The translations under genes and the position numbers were made by a program. DNA of 64,000 nucleotides from Streptomyces spirodelae (GTDB lineage: Bacteria; Actinomycetota; Actinomycetes; Streptomycetales; Streptomycetaceae): contig NZ_JAFFZN010000004.1 of assembly GCF_017676385.1 (NCBI RefSeq), positions 124,001 through 188,000 on the forward strand. The letters are read 5' to 3'. Positions 33,549 through 42,870 of the stretch are shown one piece after another. Under the pieces are notes generated by a model, which ran no database searches, was not told the origin of the DNA, and saw nothing but the letters and a program-made list of their open reading frames with translations. Numbering within the stretch: position 1 is the first letter of the stretch; every line of letters starts with the position of its first letter.

Positions 33549-34630
33549 GAGGGCTTCTCCCGTCCGCCAGGGGGCGGCGCTTCGACCGGTCCGCCGAGGG
33601 CACTTGCTGCCATCGAGTCCACGCTGATGCTTCGGCCGGTGTGGTGGAAGAACACATCGTCCAGCGTCGGCGGCGTCGCCGTTGCCGCGTACACGGTGAC
33701 GCCCCGCTGAGCGAGGGCAGCGCACAGCCGGGGGAGCCAGGCACTCGCTTCACGGACGCGCAGGGTGACCCCCTCGCCGCCGGGCGGGGCCACGGACTTG
33801 GCCGGATCGGACGCACCGGAAGGCCCCTGAGCCGTGAGTGCCTCGCGCAGCTCAGGGATGTTCCGCGCCACCTCCCACACCGCGGCGTTGTCGTCGGTCC
33901 GCAGGTGCAACTGGTCCCGCCCGATGGCGGCCTTCAGCCGATCCGGAGTGCCGGAGACCACGATGCGGCCCTGGTCGATGATGGCGATGCGGTCGCAGTT
34001 CTCGGCCTCATCGAGGTAGTGCGTGGTGACGAACAGCGTGGTGCGCCGGCGTCCGGGCAGCGAGTTGAGGTGCTCCCAGGTCTGGGCTCTGGCGTGCGGG
34101 TCGAGCCCCACGGTGGGCTCGTCCAGGAACAGCACCCTGGGGTGGTGCAGCAGCCCTCTCGCGATCTCGAGCCTGCGCCGCATGCCCCCGGAGTACGTAC
34201 GCACCGGCTGCCGGGCCCGTTCCGCCACTCCCGCCAGCTCCAGCAGCCGGGCGACGCGCCGGTGTGCGTACCGCCGGGAGAGCCCGTACAGACGCGCGTG
34301 CACATACAGGTTCTGCCGCGCCGTCATACCGTCGTCCAGCGAGCTGGTCTGGAACAGATGGCCCACGCGCTGCCGTACGAGCCCGGCCTCGGTCGCCACA
34401 TCGGCGCCGTGCACCCACGCGCGTCCGGCCGTGGGGACGGCGAGCGCGCACAGCATGGCGATGGTGGTCGTCTTCCCCGCACCGTTCGGCCCCAGGAACC
34501 CGAAGGTCTCGCCGTCGGCCACCTCCAGGTCCACTCCGCGCACCGCCTCGACCGGTGTGCCGCCGCTGCCTCCGCGCGGGTACGTCTTGACCAGCCCGTG
34601 TGCCTGAACGGCGTACGTGCTGTCGGCCAC
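33545..34630 (-). CDS. DrrA-like ABC-2 transporter ATPase
   Basis: ATPase of 361 aa: Walker A LGPNGAGKTT, signature YSGGMRRRLEIARGL, Walker B VLFLDEPTVGLD, H-loop TTHYLDEAE. The C-terminal extension (about 220-345) contains the DrrA-type dimer/accessory region with TLDDVFFHHTGR, the family signature. It would drive export of a drug or lipid with an ABC-2 permease. Its cognate permease gene is truncated, so the pair is probably not functional unless another permease complements it. GTG start 34630. Confidence 0.9.
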   Translation of the reverse strand: MADSTYAVQAHGLVKTYPRGGSGGTPVEAVRGVDLEVADGETFGFLGPNGAGKTTTIAMLCALAVPTAGRAWVHGADVATEAGLVRQRVGHLFQTSSLDDGMTARQNLYVHARLYGLSRRYAHRRVARLLELAGVAERARQPVRTYSGGMRRRLEIARGLLHHPRVLFLDEPTVGLDPHARAQTWEHLNSLPGRRRTTLFVTTHYLDEAENCDRIAIIDQGRIVVSGTPDRLKAAIGRDQLHLRTDDNAAVWEVARNIPELREALTAQGPSGASDPAKSVAPPGGEGVTLRVREASAWLPRLCAALAQRGVTVYAATATPPTLDDVFFHHTGRSISVDSMAASALGGPVEAPPPGGREKPS

Positions 34631-34694
34631 CGGGTCCTGCCCTCCTCTTGCCGGGGGATGAAGTCCTCAGGAGGGCTTCCCATCGCGGCCGGCG

Positions 34695-34718
34695 GCATCC
34701 GTGCCGCGGCGCGGATGC
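34695..34718. promoter_or_regulatory. 7-bp inverted repeat upstream of DrrA-like gene
   Basis: GCATCCG (34695-34701) and CGGATGC (34712-34718) flank a 10-bp GC-rich centre, 65 bases upstream of the GTG. A CGATGC direct repeat lies just beyond. Possible operator; the gap to the decarboxylase gene holds no other clear gene. Confidence 0.3.
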
Positions 34719-34853
34719 ACTCGTGGCGGTCATACGCGATCGATGCGTCGATGCATACGGCGCTCTTGTGACGGTCCTACTTCGCTTCCAGCCCACCCCG
34801 CGCGCCTGGGCGGAGGCCGACCGCACCCCGGTCGGCGAGGACCACCCGCCCGG

Positions 34854-37247
34854 CTACTTCCGCGCCTTCTTCGCCGTCGGACTGGACGGGCCGGATTCGC
34901 CATGAGTGCGGTTGCTACGTGTGGCCGACTGGGCGGGGATGCGGCGTACGCACTCGATGAGGTAGTCACCGGTGTCCGGGTCGAGGGTGACACCGTGGGT
35001 CTCGCTGTGGAAGCCGGGAAACCGCCGGTCGAAGCTCTCCAGTGCCCTCAGATAGCGCAGCAGCGGACCGTCGGGCGCACCGGTGTTCTCACCCGGCATC
35101 AGGACGGGGATACCGGGCGGTGTGACGGTGACCATGGCGGCTGCGGTCCGGTCGGCCGCGTCGGCGAGCCGCACCCGTTCGGTGCCGCTGCGGATGAGGC
35201 GCTCGTAGCAGTGCTGAGGTGGCGCGACAGGCTCGGGCAGCTCCTGGAAGGCGGTGTCGAGCAGCTCGACCAGCCGGGCTTCCCGTAGGTGGTCGTGCAT
35301 CTCCTGGCACAGCGCGCGCAAGGTCTGCCCGGCGTAGCGCCGGGGGTGCGCGTCGACCAGTTCGGGCAGCAGGCGCTCCAGGGGTGCGTCCTGGTCGTAG
35401 AGCGCCTTGAAGTCCATCAGAGCGTCCATGAGCGTCCCCCACTTGCCCTTGGTGATCCCCATGGAGAACAGGACGAGAGTGGTGTAGGTGTCGGTCTTCT
35501 CCACCACGATGTTGCGCGTGGCCAGGTAGGCCGTGAGGACGCGGGCGGGGACGCCCCAGTCGGCCATGCGCCCCCCGGCGTCGATGCCGGGGCAGGTGAG
35601 GGTGACCTTGACGGGGTCGAGCAGGCAGTAGCCGTCGGACAGCCCGGCGAAACCGTGCCAGTCGGCGCCCGGCTCCAGCTGCCAGCAGGACGGTTCGCTG
35701 CGCAGCAGCTCCACCGGGGCGTCGGCGAAGGGCAGCCGCTCGCCGGAGGCGGGATCGACCACGGTGTCGGGCTGCCAGACGCCGAAGAACCAGCCGGGCC
35801 GGTCGCCGGCGGCCGCGACGCGCCGGCCCACGCGTACGACTGTCTGGCGGAAGCGGATGGCCTCGGTCACCGACTCGTCGACCAGCCAGCGGCCCTGCGG
35901 CCCGTCCATCATCGCGGCGGCCACGTCCAGCGAGGCGATCATCGGGTACAGCGGCGAGGTGGTGCCGTGCATCATGAACGCCTCGTTGAAGCGGTCGTGC
36001 TCAACCGGTGCACGGGGCGCGGGTTTGACGTGCACCATCGCGCTCTGCGACATGGCCGCCAGCAGTTTGTGCGTCGACTGGGTGGAGAAGACGGTCGGGC
36101 GTTCGGGGCCGGGGAACGTGTCGGGGCCCACCGACATGCCGAAGCGTCCGGCGTAGAGGGGGTGGAAGCGGGCGTAGGCGAACCATGCCTCGTCGAAGTG
36201 CAGTCGCGGGGTGCTGGGCGCGAGCGCTCTGGCGACCTGGAGCGCGTCGTAGCACAGCCCGTCGTAGGTGGAGTTGGTCAGCACCGCGTACTGGACCTGG
36301 GAGGTGACCGCACTCTGGGCGAGTGGATTGCGGGCGATGCTGGCTGCGATCGCGTCCGCCCGGACCTGAGAGGGTGGCAGGGGTCCCGCCAAGCCGTAGC
36401 CGTTCCGGGTGGGGACCAGATAGACCGGCCGGGCGCCGGACAGGACCAGACCGTGCAGCACCGACTTGTGGCAGTTGCGGTCCACCAGCGCGATCTCGTC
36501 GCGGGTGACGCTGAAGTGGCCGACCATGCGGTTGCAGGTCGAGTCGCCGTGCAGGACGAAGTAGGTGCGGTCGGCGCCGAAGACCCGGGCTGCGTTGCGC
36601 TCCGCCGCACCGACCGGCCCGGTGTGCTCGAACAGCGAGCCGAGCTCCTCGACAGAGATGGACAGGTCGCTGCGCAGCAGCCGTTCCCCGAAGTAGTCGT
36701 GGAAGGTCCGGCCGACCGGTGACTTGAGGAAAGCGACACCGCCGGAGTGGGCAGGGGTGTGCCAGGAGTACTCGTGCGCGTCGTCGAAGCGGCGCAGCGC
36801 GTGGAAGAACGGCGGCAGGAGCTCTTCCTGATAGCCGCGGGCGGCGCGGGCGACCCGGCCCGCGATGAAGCGCGCGGTGTCCTCCAGCGCCCAGATGTAG
36901 CCGACCACCGTCTCCGCCACCCACAGCGGCAGGTGTTCCAGGTCCTCACCGGCCATGACCAGGAAGACCGGCAGGTTCTGGAAGCGCCGCCCCACCTGGC
37001 GCAGCACTTCGGCACCGCCCGGCTCGCCCGAGTCCGTGCCGTTGGGCGGAAGCCCCCAGTCCACCACGGCGGCGGCCAGCCCCGCCTCGGTGCGCAGCAC
37101 CGCCTGCGCGTCCCCGCTCGTCGACGCCCAGCGCACCTCGAAGCCGTGGGTCGTCAGCTCCTCGCCGACCCTGTGCAGCTGTTCGGCACCCGTGCCCCCG
37201 CCCCCGGGCGATTCGGGTACCGCGAACAGAACTGTCCCCTCCGCCAT
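34854..37247 (-). CDS. Orn/Lys/Arg decarboxylase, fold III PLP enzyme
   Basis: Large PLP-dependent decarboxylase of 797 aa; yields putrescine, cadaverine or agmatine. The N-terminal wing (1-130) is response-regulator-like (VFLVMAGEDLEHLPLW). The core has HGDSTCNRM, His260 that stacks on PLP (NCHKS), Asp352 (HFDEAWFAY) and the Schiff-base Lys394 (STQSTHKLLAAMSQ). The C-terminal domain is complete. Fold III enzymes of this length are usual in Proteobacteria and found in actinomycetes. CGGAGGGG precedes ATG 37247. Substrate preference cannot be read. Confidence 0.9.
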   Translation of the reverse strand: MAEGTVLFAVPESPGGGGTGAEQLHRVGEELTTHGFEVRWASTSGDAQAVLRTEAGLAAAVVDWGLPPNGTDSGEPGGAEVLRQVGRRFQNLPVFLVMAGEDLEHLPLWVAETVVGYIWALEDTARFIAGRVARAARGYQEELLPPFFHALRRFDDAHEYSWHTPAHSGGVAFLKSPVGRTFHDYFGERLLRSDLSISVEELGSLFEHTGPVGAAERNAARVFGADRTYFVLHGDSTCNRMVGHFSVTRDEIALVDRNCHKSVLHGLVLSGARPVYLVPTRNGYGLAGPLPPSQVRADAIAASIARNPLAQSAVTSQVQYAVLTNSTYDGLCYDALQVARALAPSTPRLHFDEAWFAYARFHPLYAGRFGMSVGPDTFPGPERPTVFSTQSTHKLLAAMSQSAMVHVKPAPRAPVEHDRFNEAFMMHGTTSPLYPMIASLDVAAAMMDGPQGRWLVDESVTEAIRFRQTVVRVGRRVAAAGDRPGWFFGVWQPDTVVDPASGERLPFADAPVELLRSEPSCWQLEPGADWHGFAGLSDGYCLLDPVKVTLTCPGIDAGGRMADWGVPARVLTAYLATRNIVVEKTDTYTTLVLFSMGITKGKWGTLMDALMDFKALYDQDAPLERLLPELVDAHPRRYAGQTLRALCQEMHDHLREARLVELLDTAFQELPEPVAPPQHCYERLIRSGTERVRLADAADRTAAAMVTVTPPGIPVLMPGENTGAPDGPLLRYLRALESFDRRFPGFHSETHGVTLDPDTGDYLIECVRRIPAQSATRSNRTHGESGPSSPTAKKARK

Positions 37248-37426
37248 GCCACCCCTCCGCGGTCGCTGGAGACCCGCACATACAGGTCTGGAGAGAGTGA
37301 ACGGGGCCCGCACCGGAATACGCGCCCGGCCGGTGCTGAAACCACCCGGACGTGGGTATCGCTCGGCCGTTGGAGAGGGGCCCACGGTGTTCCAGTGGAC
37401 ATCTGACGGCTGAGCGGTCGATTCTG

Positions 37427-39124
37427 TCAGTGGCAGCCTTCGACGGACCCGGTGCCACAGGGCTCTTCCCCGACCGCCGACAGTCGGCAGAAGCACGAAG
37501 CGTGGATCGGGACGTCAGCCCTCGCCCGGGCGAGGCGCAGCTGCTGCTCGACGATGGCGGCCTCTCCTCTGCGGCCCTGCCGAACCAGACACTCGTGGAA
37601 GCCGTGCAGGCTCCAGACGTTGCCCGGGTGCTGTTGCGACCGCGGGATGGTGCCGTCCAGGCCGAGGTCGGCCTGGTACACCGCTGCGGCCTCCTCCACA
37701 TGGCCCTGCTCCAACAGCAGCGCCCCGTAGGCGTGCCGGGTCGGCTGCATCCACCCCCAGGGTTCGTCGTAGGGGAGGTTGTCATCCAGCTCGATCGACC
37801 GCCGCAGCGCCGCGTAGGCGGCGTCGACGTTCCCCTTGCGGTATTCCACCTCGCCCTCCAGCATCGCGGCCGCCACCTCGAGGATGTCCTGACAGGTGTT
37901 GTTGAACAGCATGCGCGACTCCGGGACCCGCTCCACCGCCTCCTCGAACAGCGCCCGCTGCGTCTGGGCCGTCTCCCCCTGGCCGGAGGAGGCGTGGGCG
38001 ATCGCCTTCGCGTAGTGCGTCAGCGCCGTCGTCACGCAGTGGAGTCCGGGGTCCGTCGGCAGTGGTGCGTCAATGATCTCCTGCCACATGCCGAAGCGGA
38101 TCAGCACATGCATCCGCATCGGGAGAAGCCCCTCGAGCCAGTCCGCCATCGGTGGCTCTTGCACGCGGAGGAGCTCTTCGGGAACCGCCGCCTCGAGTTC
38201 GTCGCAGGTGCGCAGCGCGGCGGCGCGCTGCCCGAGGAACATCGAGCCGTAGATCTTGAAGTGATAGTTGTGGCAGCGGTAGAGCGTGTAGAAGTTCATC
38301 GGGCCGGAACGGCTCACGAATTTCTCGTCCGCCGCGATCGCACGGGCGTTGGAGGACACCACGCGGGAGTAGTCGCCGCACAGGACGTCCAGGTGTGTGG
38401 GCATGTGCTGCAGGTGACCGGCATCGGGAACGAGATCGCGCAGCCGGTCGGCCATCGGCAGGGCCCGTTCCGGCGTGGACGACATCTCCATCAGATGGAT
38501 GTACATGTGCAGCACACCCGGGTGGTCCTGCCCACCAGGCAGTTCCAGTGCGTGATCGAGTGCGTCACGCACCTCGACAGCGAACGATCCCGGGGCCGGC
38601 TCACCGGTCCTCTGGTCCCACAGCTGCCACGGGGTGAGGTTCATCAGCGCGTCGGCGAACAGCGTGATCACGTCGAGATCCGTGGAGTGCTCTGCGTACA
38701 CCAGGCGCATCGCCTCGGCATATCGGTGATTCCACGCAGAGAGGTCCGGCACCGCGGCCGTCTCCGGCTGGGGGTAACGATGCCGGAGCGCGCCGATGAG
38801 TGCCCGTTCGGCGGGCGTGGCCTTGTGCGCGAGACGTTCGGCCTGTGCGGACGCCTCGAACGCGCGGGAGACGTTCGTCTCGAGCTCGGCAGGGTCGAAG
38901 CGGTCCCAGGGCTTGTTGTAGTTGGGGCCCAGGGCATAGGCGATTCCCCAGGAAGCCATGGCACATTCCGGGTCGAGCTCGCGGGTCCGCTCGAAGCAGT
39001 CGATGGCTTCCTCGTGGTTGAAGGCATAGCTCCACACCAGGCCGCGGTCGAACCAGGTCTGTGCCTCCACCACCCCGGTCGACACCGGTCGGGTGTGGCG
39101 GCCGAGATCGTAGTAGTCACCCAT
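37427..39124 (-). CDS. TPR-repeat protein
   Basis: Soluble protein of 565 aa built of tetratricopeptide-like helical pairs. The N-terminal repeats are clearest (ARTWFDRGL-like segment QTWFDRGLVWSYAFNHEEAI, then FERTRELDPECAMASWGIAY). A conserved core has LHMYIHLMEMSSTPERAL and HLQHMPTHLDVLCGDY, His-rich and typical of a family often annotated only as TPR protein. Several His could bind a metal. No signal peptide. GGAGG precedes the ATG. Function unknown. Confidence 0.8.
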   Translation of the reverse strand: MGDYYDLGRHTRPVSTGVVEAQTWFDRGLVWSYAFNHEEAIDCFERTRELDPECAMASWGIAYALGPNYNKPWDRFDPAELETNVSRAFEASAQAERLAHKATPAERALIGALRHRYPQPETAAVPDLSAWNHRYAEAMRLVYAEHSTDLDVITLFADALMNLTPWQLWDQRTGEPAPGSFAVEVRDALDHALELPGGQDHPGVLHMYIHLMEMSSTPERALPMADRLRDLVPDAGHLQHMPTHLDVLCGDYSRVVSSNARAIAADEKFVSRSGPMNFYTLYRCHNYHFKIYGSMFLGQRAAALRTCDELEAAVPEELLRVQEPPMADWLEGLLPMRMHVLIRFGMWQEIIDAPLPTDPGLHCVTTALTHYAKAIAHASSGQGETAQTQRALFEEAVERVPESRMLFNNTCQDILEVAAAMLEGEVEYRKGNVDAAYAALRRSIELDDNLPYDEPWGWMQPTRHAYGALLLEQGHVEEAAAVYQADLGLDGTIPRSQQHPGNVWSLHGFHECLVRQGRRGEAAIVEQQLRLARARADVPIHASCFCRLSAVGEEPCGTGSVEGCH

Positions 39125-39241
39125 CGAGCCTCCAGCGCCGCCTCGGCGTTCTTCTCCCTGGCCGCCCATATCCTCGCAGCAGATGACGTGCTCCTTGCTG
39201 CAATACACGCGCTGGGTTGCGGGCACGTCTCGGGGCCGCCT

Positions 39242-39272
39242 CCCTTGCCCCCCGGGGGGCGGGGGACAAGGG
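39242..39272 (-). terminator. Terminator downstream of monooxygenase operon
   Basis: CCCTTGCCCCCC (39242-39253) pairs with GGGGGACAAGGG (39261-39272) at 11 of 12 positions, loop 7. It lies 41-71 bases after the LLM monooxygenase stop on the minus strand. Confidence 0.6.
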
Positions 39273-39312
39273 CCGGGTGTTCGGCAGGCGGTGTGCTCTC
39301 TGTCGGTGTCGG

Positions 39313-40356
39313 CTAACGGAAGGCCGGCGCGACCTCCTTGATGAACAGTTCGAGGGACTTGCGCTTCTCCTCGTGCGGCAGGCTGTTGTCGATCCAGAAG
39401 CTGTACTCGTCGATGCCCAGGGCCTCATAGCGGCGCAGCCGCGCGACGAGCTCGTGCGGAGTGCCGATCATCGCGGTCCGGTGCAGGGACTCCGGCTCGA
39501 ACTCCGGGCGTCCCTCGAACTTCGCGACCGGACTCGGATCGAGGAATCCGTTCTCGGGAGTCCGGTCGTTGCCGAACCATGCGTCAAAGGTGCGGTAGTA
39601 GCGCTGGATCGCCTCGGCTGCCGGGCGCCAGCCTTCGGGGTCGTCCGGACTGTGCACATGGGTGTGGCGCAGCACCATGAGCCGGGGCCTGGGCACCTCG
39701 GGGTGGTTGCCCACCGCGGTCTCGAACTTGTCGACGAGGTTCTCGACCTCCTCGATGCCTTTCATCAGGGGAGTGACCATGACGTTGCACCCGTTGGCGA
39801 CCGCGAAGTCGTGGGAGTCGGGGTCCCGTGCGGCGATCCACATCGGCGGAGTCGGCTGCTGCACCGGCTTGGGCACGCTGGTGGAGGTGGGGAACTGCCA
39901 GATGTCGCCGCTGTGCGCGTAGTCGCCCTGCCAGAGCGCACGGACTGCCGGTACCAACTCGCGGAGGTGCTTTCCCCCCTCGGCTGCGGGCAGGCCGCCC
40001 GCCAGCCGGTCGAACTCGAACTGGTGAGCACCGCGGGCGAGGCCGATCTCGGCCCGGCCACCGCTGATCACGTCCAGTAGTGCGGTCTCGCCCGCGGCCC
40101 GGACCGGGTGCCAGAAGGGGGCGACGATGGTGCCCGCGCCGAGCCGGATCGTCGAGGTGCGCGCCGCCAGGTAGGCGAGTTGTGGCATGGGGCTGGGGGA
40201 AGCCACGTACTCCATGGAATGGTGCTCGCCGATCCACACCGTGCCGAAGCCGCCCGCCTCGGCGATCTGTGCGAGTTCGGTGAGGTTCTCGAACTGCTGG
40301 GAGGGGCTCACGCTCTCGTCCCAGCGTTCCATGTGCACGAACAAGGAAAATTTCAC
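39313..40356 (-). CDS. Luciferase-like (LLM) flavin-dependent monooxygenase
   Basis: Oxygenase component of 347 aa with the LLM fold: TVWIGEHHSMEY near residue 40-50, ARTSTIRLGAGTIV, SGGRAEIGLARG, and PPMWIAARDPDSHDFAV. Such enzymes use reduced FMN supplied by a separate reductase, here probably the gene at 46342. GTG 40356 overlaps the tautomerase stop by four bases. It is the last gene of the minus-strand catabolic operon. LLM monooxygenases open pyridinium rings in trigonelline (TgnB) and pyridine pathways; substrate here is unknown. Confidence 0.88.
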   Translation of the reverse strand: MKFSLFVHMERWDESVSPSQQFENLTELAQIAEAGGFGTVWIGEHHSMEYVASPSPMPQLAYLAARTSTIRLGAGTIVAPFWHPVRAAGETALLDVISGGRAEIGLARGAHQFEFDRLAGGLPAAEGGKHLRELVPAVRALWQGDYAHSGDIWQFPTSTSVPKPVQQPTPPMWIAARDPDSHDFAVANGCNVMVTPLMKGIEEVENLVDKFETAVGNHPEVPRPRLMVLRHTHVHSPDDPEGWRPAAEAIQRYYRTFDAWFGNDRTPENGFLDPSPVAKFEGRPEFEPESLHRTAMIGTPHELVARLRRYEALGIDEYSFWIDNSLPHEEKRKSLELFIKEVAPAFR

Positions 40357-40652
40357 GGCTGCTCCTGGGGTGCGGTGTTGGCGGACTGCCCGGTGGCGGC
40401 GCTGTCGTCCAGCCGGCCGGTGGCAAGGGCGGCGGTATCGTTCACGGCATCCGTCCCGCTCACGGCGTCCGTCTCGGCGAGAGTCACATCGCCGGTGGCC
40501 CAGTGGGTCCGCGGCACTTCGCGGACGACGACACGGATGTTCTCGGGCCTGGTGCCGACGGTGCGGAGGACCGCGGCGTGGACCTCGTGCACCAGGTTCC
40601 GGATCTGACTCGGGGTGCGCCCCTCGGCGAGGGCGATGTCGACCTGTGGCAT
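40353..40652 (-). CDS. 4-oxalocrotonate tautomerase-like protein
   Basis: Small protein of 99 aa in the tautomerase superfamily. Pro2 is next to the initiator Met (MPQVDIALAEGRT), giving the catalytic N-terminal proline after Met removal. Arg residues at about 11, 18 and 40 are compatible with carboxylate binding, and the core ends near THWATGD. The last 35 residues are a low-complexity Ala/Thr/Asp tail. It overlaps the monooxygenase start (GTGA) and follows ALDH by one base. Enol-keto isomerisation of a ring-cleavage product is likely. Confidence 0.82.
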   Translation of the reverse strand: MPQVDIALAEGRTPSQIRNLVHEVHAAVLRTVGTRPENIRVVVREVPRTHWATGDVTLAETDAVSGTDAVNDTAALATGRLDDSAATGQSANTAPQEQP

Positions 40653-40653
40653 C

Positions 40654-42141
40654 TCAGCCCCGCATCACGAAGGGGTCGGCCACCGGCTCTTCGCTGGTGT
40701 TGATCCAGACGCTCTTGAGCCGGGTGTATTCCTTCATCGTCTCGGTGCCGTGTTCGACACCGACGCCGCTGGCCTTGAAGCCCTGACGCGGGGACATCGG
40801 CGACATGGCCCGGTAGGTGTTGACCCACACGGTCCCCGCGTCCAGCCGCGCAGCCATGCGGTGGGCCCGGGCCAAGTCGGAGGTCCACACCCCCGCAGCG
40901 AGGCCGTACTCGGTGTCGTTCGCGAGGCGGACGACTTCCTCCTCGGTCTCGAACGGCATGACCGTGAGGACCGGGCCGAAGATCTCCTCCCGGACGACGC
41001 GCATGCTGTTGTCCACATCGACCAGGATGGTGGGCTCGTAGAAGTAGCCGCCGAGTCCGCCGTCCGAGGCGCGGCCACCCGTGAGAACGCGGGCGCCCTC
41101 GCTGCGCCCCAGTTCGACGTACCCTGCGACCTTGTCCCGCTGTTCCTCGAAGGCCAGGGGTCCGAGTTCGGTGTTCTCGTCCATCGGGTCGCCCATGCGG
41201 ATGCGTTCGGCCCGCTCGGACACGCGCTGGAGCAGTTCGTCGTAGACGGACCGGTGGGCGAACACTCGGCTGCCTGCGATGCAGGTCTGGCCCGCGGCGG
41301 CGAAGATGCCGGCGACGACGCCCATGGCGGCGTTCGGGATGTTCGCGTCCTCGAACACGATGTTGGGCGACTTGCCGCCCAGCTCCAGCGTCGCTCCGAT
41401 GAACCGGCCGGCCGCGGCCGCGGCGATACGGGAACCGGTGGCGGTGCTGCCGGTGAACGAGATCTTCGCGAGGTGAGGGTGCTCGACGAGGGCTTGTCCG
41501 GCCTCGTCCCCGAAGCCGGTGACCACATTGACCGCGCCGGGCGGGAAGCCCGCCTCGAGCGCGAGTTCGGCGAGCCGGAGCAGCGCGGCTGACGTGTGCT
41601 CCGAGGGCTTGACCACCACGGTGTTCCCCGCGCAGAGCGCGGGCGCCAGCTTGCTGCTGGTCAGCGTCATCGGAGAGTTCCACGGGGTGATGGCTCCGAC
41701 CACACCGAGCGGTTCGCGGCTCGTGTAGTTCAAGACCTTCCGGTCCGAGGTCGGAACGACCTCCCCGTGGATCTTGTCGGCCAGACCGGCGTAGTAATAG
41801 TAGTACTCGGGCAGGGCGGCCAGCTGCCCTCTCATCTCGCGCAGCAGCTTGCCGTTGTCCTGTGTCTCCATACGTGCGAGATCCGCCGAGTTGTCCGCGA
41901 TCAGGTCCCCGAGCCGGCGCAGCAGGCGCCCGCGTCCGGTCTGGCTGAGGTCGCGCCATCGCGGGTCCTCGAACGTCTCCTTCGCCGCGGTCACGGCTCG
42001 TCCGATGTCGGCGGCACCGCCTCGCGCGGCCTGGTAGAGCGGCCGGCGCGTTGCCGGGTTCGTGCTCGCGAAATACTCCCCGGAGGCGGGCTCGACCTGC
42101 TCGCCGCCGATGAAGTGGTTCAGCTTCTCAAGATCAGCCAT
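40654..42141 (-). CDS. Aldehyde dehydrogenase
   Basis: NAD(P)-dependent aldehyde dehydrogenase of 495 aa. Active-site residues: Asn155 (TPWNSP), Glu253 (TLELGGKSP) and Cys287 (AAGQTCIAGSR). The sequence resembles hydroxymuconic-semialdehyde/betaine-aldehyde-type enzymes. Odd: a run of five Tyr at 113-117 (PEYYYYYAGL). It overlaps the upstream hydrolase gene by eight bases and runs into the tautomerase. In this operon it would oxidise a semialdehyde from ring opening. Confidence 0.93.
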   Translation of the reverse strand: MADLEKLNHFIGGEQVEPASGEYFASTNPATRRPLYQAARGGAADIGRAVTAAKETFEDPRWRDLSQTGRGRLLRRLGDLIADNSADLARMETQDNGKLLREMRGQLAALPEYYYYYAGLADKIHGEVVPTSDRKVLNYTSREPLGVVGAITPWNSPMTLTSSKLAPALCAGNTVVVKPSEHTSAALLRLAELALEAGFPPGAVNVVTGFGDEAGQALVEHPHLAKISFTGSTATGSRIAAAAAGRFIGATLELGGKSPNIVFEDANIPNAAMGVVAGIFAAAGQTCIAGSRVFAHRSVYDELLQRVSERAERIRMGDPMDENTELGPLAFEEQRDKVAGYVELGRSEGARVLTGGRASDGGLGGYFYEPTILVDVDNSMRVVREEIFGPVLTVMPFETEEEVVRLANDTEYGLAAGVWTSDLARAHRMAARLDAGTVWVNTYRAMSPMSPRQGFKASGVGVEHGTETMKEYTRLKSVWINTSEEPVADPFVMRG

Positions 42142-42865
42142 GAGTGTTGTCCCTGATGAGGGTGGTGACGCAGTCGACGAGGGTCTCGGGGCTTTGGACA
42201 GGGAGCATGTGGCGTGCCCCGGGGACGATGACGGCCCTGCAGTTCGGCAGTGCCGCGGCGAGCCGCCGGGTCATCGCGGGCGTCGACCCGGGGTCGTTCT
42301 CACCGGTGACCGCCACCGCGGGTGCGGTGATCCGATGCAGGTGGGGGCCGAGGGTTGCGTCCGCGGTCGCGAACACGCGGTAGCAGTGGAGGAAGGACTC
42401 CACGTCGTTTCCGAGCAGGGTCGCCTCCGTACGGCTCACCCATTCCGCCGGTACGCCGGTGTCCGCGTACCACCGCTGCAGTGACGCGGCGGTCGCGGCC
42501 GTGAAGTCGGCTCGTGCGGTGTCGAGACGGTTGAGGACTTCCTCCCGCTCCGCCGGTGTACGCCGGCACACCGAGCTGACCGACGTCAGCGTAGCGACGA
42601 GGTCCGGCTGGTGGAGTGCCAGGTACTGGGCGACGAGGGCGCCGAGGGAGAAGCCGACGAGGTGGGACTTCCGAGGAATCCCGGCTGCGACGCCGAGCGC
42701 CAGGTCCTCAAGGGTGGTGCCCGCCGGGGCGGGCCTGTTCCGTCCGTGTCCGGGGAGGTCGGGCGTCACCAGGGTGAACCGGTCGGCCAGCAGCTCGACG
42801 CTGGGCTCCCACATCGTGTGGTCGAGTCCGACGCCGTGCAGCAGTACGAGTGTCGGCTTCCGCAT
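42134..42865 (-). CDS. Alpha/beta hydrolase of catabolic operon
   Basis: Hydrolase of 243 aa: HGVGLDHTMW, DLPGHGRN, nucleophile Ser73 in GFSLG, acid in TGENDPGS, base His in GARHMLPVQSP. Motifs resemble 3-oxoadipate enol-lactonase and meta-cleavage product hydrolases. In the operon it could hydrolyse a lactone, enol ester or amide intermediate; the trigonelline pathway uses an amidohydrolase at the equivalent step. Overlaps ALDH by eight bases. Confidence 0.87.
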   Translation of the reverse strand: MRKPTLVLLHGVGLDHTMWEPSVELLADRFTLVTPDLPGHGRNRPAPAGTTLEDLALGVAAGIPRKSHLVGFSLGALVAQYLALHQPDLVATLTSVSSVCRRTPAEREEVLNRLDTARADFTAATAASLQRWYADTGVPAEWVSRTEATLLGNDVESFLHCYRVFATADATLGPHLHRITAPAVAVTGENDPGSTPAMTRRLAAALPNCRAVIVPGARHMLPVQSPETLVDCVTTLIRDNTHG

Positions 42866-42870
42866 GCCCG

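Noticed and set aside
34769..34905. Small plus-strand frame from GTG 34769 reading VTVLLRFQPTPRAWAEAD
   Set aside because: It overlaps the 3' end of the decarboxylase gene and has no ribosome site or known family.
37248..37426. AGACC...GGTCT inverted repeat between the decarboxylase and TPR genes
   Set aside because: Arms of five bases and poor resemblance to the DasR boxes at the chitinase promoter.
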